From the NCBI RefSeq assembly GCF_003391395.1, contig NZ_CP024190.1, forward strand, positions 1,116,001 through 1,180,000: 64,000 nucleotides of DNA. The letters run 5' to 3'. The notes beneath the pieces were generated by a model. It made no database searches and was not told where the DNA came from. It saw nothing but the letters and a program-made list of their open reading frames with translations. Every line of letters begins with the position of its first letter. Positions within the stretch are counted from its first letter, which is position 1. The stretch comes from Mycobacterium marinum (lineage in GTDB: Bacteria > Actinomycetota > Actinomycetes > Mycobacteriales > Mycobacteriaceae). Shown here piece after piece: positions 7,543-14,783 of this stretch. Position numbers and translations under genes: made by a program.

Positions 7543-10500
7543 ATGCAGGTGGTTTCGGCGGAATCGACCGAACTTTTCGTGGGCCCGCCGGATGCCCCAC
7601 TGCAGCTGGTCCGCGTCACGATCGCCGAGTGCACCGAGCCGACATCAATCCGTGTCGACGGTGCCGGCCTGAGCGGACAGGCCCTCGCCGCGGTGGGGGC
7701 CGAAATCCTCGAGGTGTCGGTTGTGCTCGAGGACCCCGTCGTGGGACAACGGCGGGATGCGCGGGTCTGGGCGGATCCCGCCGGCGCAGCCTGCACATTC
7801 ACGTTCACCGTGGCCGAGCCGGGCTGGACGATGTTCATGGTCAGCCACTTCCACTACGACCCGGTGTGGTGGAACACCCAGGGGGCCTACACCAGCCAGT
7901 GGCACGAAGAACCTCCCGGGCGCGCCCGTCAGACCAATGGGTTCGAGCTGGTGCACGCCCATCTCGAGATGGCGCGCCGCGATCCCGACTACAAGTTCGT
8001 GCTGGCCGAAGTCGACTACCTCAAGCCCTACTGGGACACCCATCCGCAGGACCGCGCCGACCTGCGCCGGTTTCTGGCGCAGGGCCGGGTGGAAGTGATG
8101 GGCGGAACCTATAACGAACCCAACACAAATCTCACCAGCCCAGAGACGACCATTCGTAATTTGGTGCACGGCATCGGTTTTCAGCGTGACGTGCTGGGCG
8201 CCGACCCGGCCACCGCGTGGCAGCTCGACGTGTTCGGCCACGACCCACAGTTCCCGGGGATGGCCGCCGACGCCGGCTTGACGTCGAGCTCGTGGGCGCG
8301 TGGACCGCACCACCAATGGGGTCCCGCGCAGGGCGGCCGGGGCGAGGGTGTCGAGCGGATGCAGTTTTGCAGCGAGTTCGAGTGGATTTCGCCATCGGGT
8401 CGGGGCCTGCTCACCCACTACATGCCGGCGCATTATTCGGCGGGCTGGTGGATGGACTCGTCGAGCTCGCTGGGTGAGGCGACGGCGGCCACCTATGCGC
8501 TTTTCGACGAGCTGAAAAGGGTCGCCTTGACCCGTAACGTGCTGCTGCCGGTCGGAACCGACTACACCCCGCCGAACAAGTGGGTTAGCGAGATCCACCG
8601 CGACTGGGCCGCCCGCTACACCTGGCCGCGATTTGTCTGCGGCCTGCCGAGGGAGTTTTTTGCCGCGGTGCGTGCCGAACTGGCCGACCGTGGTGCGGTC
8701 GCGTCGCCGCAGACGCGCGACATGAACCCGATCTATACGGGCAAAGACGTGTCCTACATCGACACCAAACAAGCCAACCGGGCCGCCGAGAACGCGGTCC
8801 TGCAGGCCGAGCGCTTCGCCGTGTTTGCCGGGGTCCTCTGCGGTGCCCCGTATCCGCAGGCGGCGTTGGCCAAAGCGTGGGTGCAACTGGCCTACGGGGC
8901 ACATCACGACGCCATCACCGGCTCCGAGTCCGACCAGGTCTATCTGGATCTAGTCACCGGATGGCGCGACGCGTGGGAGATCGGCCGCACCGTCCGGGAC
9001 AACTCGCTGCAGCTGCTCTCGCGCGCGGTGGCGGGTCCGGGGGAGGCGGTCGTGGTGTGGAACCCGTTGACCCGGCGGCGCACCGACATCGTCACGATTG
9101 AGCTGCAGCGGCCGTTGGGCGCCGGCGTGGCGGTGCGCGGACCCGACGGTGCACACACCCCGGCGCACGTCGGTGCCCACGGGCGGACCGTCAGCTGGCT
9201 GGCCAGCGATGTCCCTTCGCTGGGTTGGAAGACCTACCAGTTGATCCCGACCGACGCGGCTACAGGCTGGGAACCGGTAACCGGGACCGAGATCGCCAAC
9301 GAGCACTACCGCCTGCGCGTGGATCCCGAACGCGGTGGCGGCGTGGAATCGCTGGTGCGGGACCACCGCCAGCTCATCGCGGACGGGCGGGTGGGCAACG
9401 AGCTTGCGGTTTACCAGGAATATCCATCGCACCCGACGCAGGGTGAGGGCCCGTGGCATCTGCTGCCCAACGGGCCGGTGGTGTGCTCGTCGGAATCGGC
9501 CGCCGAAGTGCGCGGCTACCGCTGCCCGCTTGGGCAGCGGCTGGTGGTGCGAGGCCGGATCGGCACGCTACTGCGTTATACCCAGACCCTGACCTTGTGG
9601 CGGGGCGTGGCGCGGGTGGACTGCCGCACCACCATCGATGACTTCGGCGGCAACGACCAGCTGGTGCGCTTGCGGTGGCCCTGCCCGGTGCCGGGTGCGA
9701 TGGCGGTCAGCGAGGTGGGCGATGCCGTCGTCGGGCGAGGTTTCGCGCTGCTGCACCCGGCCGGTGAATCGGGAGCTCGGTCGGTGGACACGGCCCAACA
9801 CCTGTGGACATTGGACAACCCGGCCTACGGCTGGTTCGGATTGTCCTCGGCGGTGCGGGTCCGCGCCGGCAGCGACGCGGTGCGCGCGGTATCGGTCGCC
9901 GAGGTGGTGTCCCCCTCGGAGGCGACATCGGGCCCGCTGGCGCGCGAGCTGATGGTCGCGCTGGTGCGCGCCGGTGTGACGGCCACCTGCAGTGGCGCCG
10001 ACAAACCGCGCTACGGAAACCTCGACGTGGACTCCAATTTGCCCGACGTCCGGATCGCGCTGGGCGGGCCCGCGCGCAACGTGTTCACCAAGGCCGTGCT
10101 GGCGGACGCGGATCCGGGCTACACGGCCGAATTGGAGCGCCAGTTGGCCAGCGGCGGGCGGGCCCGGGTGTGGGTGCCGGCCGCGACCTCGTTGGCGTCG
10201 GTCTGGGTGCCCGGGGCGGACCTGCGCGCGCCGCGCGCGCTGCCGGTGCTGGTGATCGACGGTCGCGACGACACGGATCTCGCCGCGGCGATCGCCGCGC
10301 TGGTCGACGATCTGGCCGACGCCGAGATCTCCGTCCGGCAGCAGGCGCCGGCAGACATGGAACCGTTCGAGGCCCGCACGATCGCGTTGTTCAACCGCGG
10401 AATGCCCAGCTTTGCCGTCGACGCCGAGGGCACCCTGCATACCGCGCTGATGCGGTCCTGCACCGGCTGGCCGTCCGGGGTCTGGATCGACGAGCCCCGC

Positions 10501-11736
10501 CGCACCGCGCCCGACGGCTCCAACTTCCAGCTGCAACACTGGACCCACGATTTCGACTACGCCCTGGTCTGCGCCGACGGCGATTGGCGGCGCGCCGACA
10601 TCCCGGCCCGCAGCGCTGAGTTCTCCCAACCATTGCTGGCCGTGACTGCGCGCCACCGCGCGGGCAAGCTGGCGCAGGTCGGATCGCTGCTAGAGATCGA
10701 GCCGGCCGGCTCGGTGCAGCTGGGCGCGCTCAAGGCGGCGGGTAACCCGCTGACCGCCGGCAGTGCCCGGTCCGTCGACCCCGCCGCGGTGACGCTGCGT
10801 CTGGTGGAAACCAACGGGGCGGCGGCGCCGGTGACGCTGCGCTGCGAATTGGGCGAGCTGAGCGAGCTTCGGATGGCTGACCTGCTCGAGCATCCGCAGC
10901 GAGCTACCCCGGGGGTCAATCTGCATGGCTTTCATGTCGCCACCACGCTGGCCCGGCTCGAGATGCCCGCGGTGCTGTCGTGTTCTGACGCGCTTGCGCC
11001 GCAGCACGAGGCGGCCCAACCGCTCTACGCGCGGTATTGGCTGCACAATCGGGGCCCCGCACCACTGGGCGGGCTACCCGCCGTCGCCTACCTGCACCCC
11101 GAGCAGGTGACGGCCGAGCCGGGAAGCCAGGTGACGTTGCGTTTGACCACCGCCAGCGACTGCACCGATTCCTCGCTGCGTGGCCTGGTCGAGCTGCGGT
11201 TTCCCGACGGCTGGTCGGTCGCACCCCACCGGTTGCCGTTCGACTTGGGCGCCGGTGAGTATGTGGAGACCAACGTCATGGTGAGGATTCCGGCCACCGC
11301 CGGACCCGGGCTGTATCCGGTGCGCGCCCAGTTGAGCATTACCGAGCCGGAAGTCCCGGCGGCGTGGCGGCAGATGGTCGAGGATGTCTGTGTGGTGGCC
11401 GTCGGGACCGATCTCAGCCAGCTCGTCTATCTCGCCGAGGAACCTGTCGACCTGGAGCTGGCCGCCGGAAGTTCGGCCCGGCTTTCGGTGACCGTCGGCA
11501 GCCGCGCCCAAACCGACCTGACGCTCGAGGCGCACCTCATCAGCCCCTGGGGTACCTGGGAGTGGATGGCCCCGGCCGCGGCCGGGGCCGTGCTGCCTGC
11601 TTGCGGCAGCGCCGAACTCGTCTTCGATGTGGCCCCGCCGGGCTGGCTGGCCCCGGGACAGTGGTGGGCGCTGGTGCGGGTCGGCTGCGCCGGCCGACTG
11701 GTCTACTCCCCAGCGGTACGGGTGACGGTGACATGA
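7543..11736 (+). CDS. Glycoside hydrolase family 38 alpha-mannosidase
   Basis: Retaining alpha-mannosidase (Rv0648 orthologue) of 1397 residues. In the GH38 catalytic domain, His104 and Asp106 (HFHYDPVWW) match the zinc ligands of the family and Asp229 in QLDVFGHDP is the catalytic nucleophile position. Long beta-rich central and C-terminal domains follow, ending in a domain with repeated beta-sheet motifs. No signal peptide is seen, suggesting cytoplasmic action on mannose-containing glycans or glycolipids. Residues 1-95 are a small N-terminal beta domain; the M. tuberculosis annotation is about 180 residues shorter. The stop overlaps the start of the next gene (ATGA), showing translational coupling. 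Confidence 0.9.
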   Translation: MQVVSAESTELFVGPPDAPLQLVRVTIAECTEPTSIRVDGAGLSGQALAAVGAEILEVSVVLEDPVVGQRRDARVWADPAGAACTFTFTVAEPGWTMFMVSHFHYDPVWWNTQGAYTSQWHEEPPGRARQTNGFELVHAHLEMARRDPDYKFVLAEVDYLKPYWDTHPQDRADLRRFLAQGRVEVMGGTYNEPNTNLTSPETTIRNLVHGIGFQRDVLGADPATAWQLDVFGHDPQFPGMAADAGLTSSSWARGPHHQWGPAQGGRGEGVERMQFCSEFEWISPSGRGLLTHYMPAHYSAGWWMDSSSSLGEATAATYALFDELKRVALTRNVLLPVGTDYTPPNKWVSEIHRDWAARYTWPRFVCGLPREFFAAVRAELADRGAVASPQTRDMNPIYTGKDVSYIDTKQANRAAENAVLQAERFAVFAGVLCGAPYPQAALAKAWVQLAYGAHHDAITGSESDQVYLDLVTGWRDAWEIGRTVRDNSLQLLSRAVAGPGEAVVVWNPLTRRRTDIVTIELQRPLGAGVAVRGPDGAHTPAHVGAHGRTVSWLASDVPSLGWKTYQLIPTDAATGWEPVTGTEIANEHYRLRVDPERGGGVESLVRDHRQLIADGRVGNELAVYQEYPSHPTQGEGPWHLLPNGPVVCSSESAAEVRGYRCPLGQRLVVRGRIGTLLRYTQTLTLWRGVARVDCRTTIDDFGGNDQLVRLRWPCPVPGAMAVSEVGDAVVGRGFALLHPAGESGARSVDTAQHLWTLDNPAYGWFGLSSAVRVRAGSDAVRAVSVAEVVSPSEATSGPLARELMVALVRAGVTATCSGADKPRYGNLDVDSNLPDVRIALGGPARNVFTKAVLADADPGYTAELERQLASGGRARVWVPAATSLASVWVPGADLRAPRALPVLVIDGRDDTDLAAAIAALVDDLADAEISVRQQAPADMEPFEARTIALFNRGMPSFAVDAEGTLHTALMRSCTGWPSGVWIDEPRRTAPDGSNFQLQHWTHDFDYALVCADGDWRRADIPARSAEFSQPLLAVTARHRAGKLAQVGSLLEIEPAGSVQLGALKAAGNPLTAGSARSVDPAAVTLRLVETNGAAAPVTLRCELGELSELRMADLLEHPQRATPGVNLHGFHVATTLARLEMPAVLSCSDALAPQHEAAQPLYARYWLHNRGPAPLGGLPAVAYLHPEQVTAEPGSQVTLRLTTASDCTDSSLRGLVELRFPDGWSVAPHRLPFDLGAGEYVETNVMVRIPATAGPGLYPVRAQLSITEPEVPAAWRQMVEDVCVVAVGTDLSQLVYLAEEPVDLELAAGSSARLSVTVGSRAQTDLTLEAHLISPWGTWEWMAPAAAGAVLPACGSAELVFDVAPPGWLAPGQWWALVRVGCAGRLVYSPAVRVTVT

Positions 11737-12350
11737 CCGGTTCCCTGGTCGCGACCGTCGCGGGCGCACCCATTGCCGTCGGTGAGGTCGACGTGCGCGA
11801 AGCGCGGCTGCGCAACGGCCCGCGGGCGGCCGCGCTGCCGGTCAGCGGCACCAGCGAGGGGCGGCAGCTGCGGCGCTGGCTGGCGCAATTGATCGCGACC
11901 GAGCGGGTGCTTGCCGACGAAGCCACAGCGCGCGGCATCACCGGGCATCCGGCGCCGTCGGAGGCCGAACTGCTGCCCGATGTCACCGCGCGCTTGGAGA
12001 TCGGCAGTGTGGCCGCTGCGGTGCTTGCCGATCCGCGGGTGCGGGCGCTGTTCGCCGAGGTCACGGCGGACGTCCGGGTCGGTGACGACGAGGTGGCCGC
12101 CTACCACGCCCGCAACCCGCTGCGGTTTGCGGCTCCGGTGCCGGGGCGGCACGGCTGGCATGTCCCGCCGGTGGCCGCCCCGCCGTTGGAGCGGGTGCGC
12201 GACGCGATCACCGAGCACCTGTTGGGGGCAGCGCGCCGACGCGCGTTCCGGGTGTGGCTGGACGGGCGCCGTGCCGCGCTGGTCCAACTGGCCCCGGGTT
12301 ATGAGCATCCCGGCGATCCGCGCCAACCCGACAACACCCACCGGCACTGA
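11733..12350 (+). CDS. SurA/PpiC-like N-terminal domain protein (Rv0649, 'FabD2' by old annotation)
   Basis: Protein of 205 residues. The M. tuberculosis orthologue is labelled FabD2, a malonyl-CoA:ACP transacylase, but no GHSxGE active-site motif or acyltransferase fold can be seen here. Instead the layout resembles SurA_N/PpiC-type foldases: a helical core with VLADEATARG, then DVRVGDDEVAAYHARNP, where residues of the form 'v.d.ev..yy..n...f' are typical of parvulin-type N-domains. No signal peptide, no TM segment. The ATG overlaps the mannosidase stop (ATGA), and the ROK kinase follows 6 bases downstream, so the three genes form a tight operon. A role as partner or chaperone in the glycan operon is only inferred. 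Confidence 0.7.
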   Translation: MTGSLVATVAGAPIAVGEVDVREARLRNGPRAAALPVSGTSEGRQLRRWLAQLIATERVLADEATARGITGHPAPSEAELLPDVTARLEIGSVAAAVLADPRVRALFAEVTADVRVGDDEVAAYHARNPLRFAAPVPGRHGWHVPPVAAPPLERVRDAITEHLLGAARRRAFRVWLDGRRAALVQLAPGYEHPGDPRQPDNTHRH

Positions 12351-12356
12351 GCGCTC

Positions 12357-13265
12357 ATGTTGACCCTCTGTCTGGACATCGGCGGCACCAAGGTCGCCGT
12401 CGGGCTGGCCGACGCCGACGGCGCGCTGGTGCACACCGCCCAAGTGCCGACCCCGGCGCGCTGCGCGGCCGAGCAGGTCTGGGCCGCGGTCGCCGAGGCG
12501 ATCGCCGAGGCATTGCGGGTGGCCGACGACACGGTGGCTGCGGTGGGCATCGCCTCGGCCGGGCCGGTCGACCTGGATAGCGGGACGGTCAGCCCGATCA
12601 ATATCGGCTCCTGGCGCGGCTTCCCCCTGCGAGACCGGGTTGCGGCCATGGTGCCCGATGTGCCGGTGCGGCTGGGCGGCGATGGGGTCTGCATGGCGCT
12701 CGGCGAGCACTGGCTGGGTGCGGGACGGGGCGCACGGTTCCTGTTGGGCATGGTGGTGTCCACCGGTGTCGGCGGGGGGCTGGTGCTGGGCGGTGTCCCG
12801 TATCCGGGCCGCACCGGCAACGCGGGACACGTGGGGCATGTCGTGGTCGATCAGGATGGCCTGCGGTGTTCCTGCGGTGGCCGTGGCTGTGTCGAGACGA
12901 TCGCCGCTGGCCCGTCGATGGTTCGATGGGCTCTGGCCAACGGTTGGTCGGCGCGGCCCGAAGCGGGAGCCAGGGAATTGGCGGCCGCGGCCGCCGCCGG
13001 AGATGCCGTGGCGCTGGCGGCCTTTCGCCGGGGCACCCGTGGCCTGGCCGCCATGATCGCCTCGGTGGGCGCGGTGTGCGACCTCGACCGGGTTGTCATC
13101 GGGGGAGGGGTCGCCAGAGCCGGGCGCCTGTTGTTCGACCCGCTGCGCGCGGCATTGGCCGACTACCTTGGGCTGGACTTCTTGGCCGGCCTGCGCGTTG
13201 TGCCCGCCGAGCTAGGCGGACAGGCCGGTCTGGTCGGTGCCGCCCGCCTTGCCGGGCTCGGCTAG
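12357..13265 (+). CDS. ROK family sugar kinase
   Basis: Kinase of 302 residues from the ROK (repressor, ORF, kinase) family, orthologue of Rv0650. DIGGTK near residue 7 is the phosphate-binding loop, VSTGVGGGLV the second ATP motif, and GHVGHVVVD plus CSCGGRGCVET the ROK zinc-binding and catalytic region. There is no N-terminal winged helix, so it is a kinase rather than a repressor. It probably phosphorylates a hexose (glucose, mannose or N-acetylhexosamine) released by the upstream mannosidase; the substrate is inferred. The last bases, including the TAG stop, fall in the 6-bp target duplication of the adjoining insertion element, which preserves the reading frame end. Confidence 0.87.
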   Translation: MLTLCLDIGGTKVAVGLADADGALVHTAQVPTPARCAAEQVWAAVAEAIAEALRVADDTVAAVGIASAGPVDLDSGTVSPINIGSWRGFPLRDRVAAMVPDVPVRLGGDGVCMALGEHWLGAGRGARFLLGMVVSTGVGGGLVLGGVPYPGRTGNAGHVGHVVVDQDGLRCSCGGRGCVETIAAGPSMVRWALANGWSARPEAGARELAAAAAAGDAVALAAFRRGTRGLAAMIASVGAVCDLDRVVIGGGVARAGRLLFDPLRAALADYLGLDFLAGLRVVPAELGGQAGLVGAARLAGLG

Positions 13266-13266
13266 C
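13261..13266. repeat. Target-site duplication, left copy (GCTAGC)
   Basis: GCTAGC borders the left inverted repeat and recurs at 14361-14366 next to the right one. It contains the TAG stop of the ROK kinase gene. Confidence 0.8.
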
Positions 13267-13288
13267 TGTTGTGACCTGACACGTTGTT
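13267..13288. repeat. Left terminal inverted repeat of the IS481 element
   Basis: TGTTGTGACCTG followed by ten further bases; matches the reverse complement of 14339-14360 except at positions 4, 13, 14 and 16. Confidence 0.85.
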
Positions 13289-13289
13289 G

Positions 13290-14261
13290 TCAGACAGCGA
13301 GTCGGCTGATTGGTGGTCGTCCGCCGAGGGCGGAGTGGCCTCGGCGAGTGTTGTAGCGGCGAAGGAATTGGTCAAGGCCGCGGCTACGTAGGGTGTTGTT
13401 GGTCCAGGGGCGGGCGTTGACCCATTCGTTGATCAAGGTCCGGTTGAAACGTTCTGCTTTGCCGTTGGTCCAGGGACAGCCGGGCTTACTGAATCGGCGT
13501 TTAAGCTGCCAGGCCGAACAAACCCAGCCCCAGTCGGTGCCGTGTCGGTAGACCAACGCGTTGTCGGTCAGTAGCCGACGCACACGCACACTGTGGGCGG
13601 CGAACCAGGCCAGTGCCCGGTGAAGAAACCCAGCGCACGTCGGGTCCTTCTCGTCGGGGAGCACTTCGCTGTAGGCCAGCCGAGTGTAGTCATCGATGGC
13701 GGTGTGCACGTAGTCGTAGCCGATCTTGGTCTTCTTGTGCCGGTGGGCAACTGAGACCGCGGCGTCGCGGCCGTGCAGGCGCCATCCACCGCCTGGGGGG
13801 ATGGCGCCAAGCTTCTTGACGTCGACATGAACCCCGGCTCCCGGGGTGGGGTATTCGTAGCGGTTGGGGCTGCGCCGCGATGAGCGCACCACCTCGCCGG
13901 TGATCGGGTCGATTGCACTCAGATGTGGCACCTGGTGGCGTGCCAGGATCCGTCCGACTGTCGAGGGATTCAGTTCGAGTTCGGCGGCGAGCACAACAGC
14001 GCCGCGCTTACGGCGTTGGCGGGTGGCGAGTACCTTCTGTTCGACCCGATGGCTCGTACGGTTGGGCATCCGGATCGGCCGCGACGAGCGGTCGGCCAGC
14101 GCGGCATCACCGCCCTCGGCATACCGGCGCAGCCACTTGTACACCGTTGCCCGCGAAATCCCCAGTTGCTCAGCCACATGCGCGGCCGGCCACCCGGCGG
14201 CGACGCGCTCAACGATCAACTGACGAGCGAACACATTGGTACGGGCGTTAGCGTGAGACAC
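13290..14261 (-). CDS. IS481-family transposase
   Basis: DDE transposase of 323 residues. The N-terminal HTH (AAHVAEQLGISRATVYKWLR, about residues 26-45) and a second HTH_32-like region (about 85-110) bind the ends. The integrase core carries the likely catalytic triad Asp147 (HVDVKK), Asp233 (LTDNA) and Glu270 (NGKAERFNR). The gene looks intact. The start is GTG at 14261 with AGGAGG seven bases upstream; this SD can pair with 14304-14312 (see the hairpin entry). The stop is only 2 bases inside the left inverted repeat. It is a cargo-free insertion element gene. Confidence 0.92.
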   Translation of the reverse strand: MSHANARTNVFARQLIVERVAAGWPAAHVAEQLGISRATVYKWLRRYAEGGDAALADRSSRPIRMPNRTSHRVEQKVLATRQRRKRGAVVLAAELELNPSTVGRILARHQVPHLSAIDPITGEVVRSSRRSPNRYEYPTPGAGVHVDVKKLGAIPPGGGWRLHGRDAAVSVAHRHKKTKIGYDYVHTAIDDYTRLAYSEVLPDEKDPTCAGFLHRALAWFAAHSVRVRRLLTDNALVYRHGTDWGWVCSAWQLKRRFSKPGCPWTNGKAERFNRTLINEWVNARPWTNNTLRSRGLDQFLRRYNTRRGHSALGGRPPISRLAV

Positions 14262-14263
14262 AA

Positions 14264-14312
14264 GGACCTCCTACGGGTGAATGCCAGACACATCCACTCC
14301 GTCAGGAGGTCC
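14264..14312 (-). promoter_or_regulatory. Hairpin that can sequester the transposase Shine-Dalgarno
   Basis: On the plus strand GGACCTCCTACGG (14264-14276) is mirrored by CCGTCAGGAGGTCC (14299-14312): 13 paired bases with one bulged C and a 22-base loop. In a leftward transcript entering from outside the element, the AGGAGG ribosome site of the transposase lies in the stem. A transcript starting inside the loop would lack the 5' arm and be translatable. The inverted repeat is seen; the regulatory effect is inferred from IS10, IS50 and IS30 precedents. Confidence 0.5.
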
Positions 14313-14338
14313 TCCCACTTTCAAGCAGGCACGCCGTT

Positions 14339-14360
14339 AACAACCTCCCAGGTCACGACA
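14339..14360. repeat. Right terminal inverted repeat of the IS481 element
   Basis: Ends in GGTCACGACA; its reverse complement begins TGTCGTGACCTG and matches the left end. Confidence 0.85.
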
Positions 14361-14366
14361 GCTAGC
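14361..14366. repeat. Target-site duplication, right copy (GCTAGC)
   Basis: Second copy of the 6 bases found at 13261-13266, immediately outside the right inverted repeat. Confidence 0.8.
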
Positions 14367-14783
14367 CGGCTGCAGCGAACGACGTCCGCATCCCGGCCGG
14401 CCCCTTGCACAGACGCGTTGGGGTCCCCGATGTTACGGGGGTTTCTCGTACTCGTGTCGTGCTGATTTCACGCCGGTGTCGCGCAATCCCGACGGCGGTT
14501 TTTCTTGGCCGACGAGCCGGCAATTAGTGGCCCCTGGCTAGACGCGGTTCCCGCGCTCGAGCTCATTGATGCGTCTTGGCGGTGAGACGCAACCCCGGGC
14601 TTTGGCCGTCGTTGTTGCCGGTTGAGTTGCCGCGGTGAGACGCGTGCCGGCCGGGCGCTGCGCCGGGCATTGTTCAGTTTTTGACGGTGCCGTCGATTCG
14701 AGTGGTACGCCGTTGACCTGTGTGTATAGCGTGTTGGCAGTCGCTTGGGGCGGCATCTTGGCTGGGCTGATGGGGGTGGGGTC
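14367..14783. other. Intergenic region between IS element and PE_PGRS gene
   Basis: No convincing gene is present. A short hairpin CCCCG-ATGTTA-CGGGG (14425-14440) followed by GTTTCTCG may be the original terminator of the mannosidase operon. GCGGTGAGACGC occurs twice (14579-14590 and 14632-14643), and the first copy is part of a 7-bp hairpin TGCGTCT/AGACGCA (14570-14591). The promoter of the PE_PGRS gene must lie here, but I could not place it. Confidence 0.4.

Larger units (their letters stand above)
13267..14360 (-). mobile_element. IS481-family insertion sequence, 1094 bp, complete
   Basis: The element has 22-bp terminal inverted repeats (13267-13288 and 14339-14360, 18 of 22 positions identical, beginning TGTYGTGACCTG), one intact transposase gene and flanking 6-bp direct repeats GCTAGC. 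TGTGACCTG-type ends and a single DDE transposase are typical of IS481. Because ends, transposase and target duplication are intact, the insertion is probably recent. I cannot name the isoform without a database search. Confidence 0.9.
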
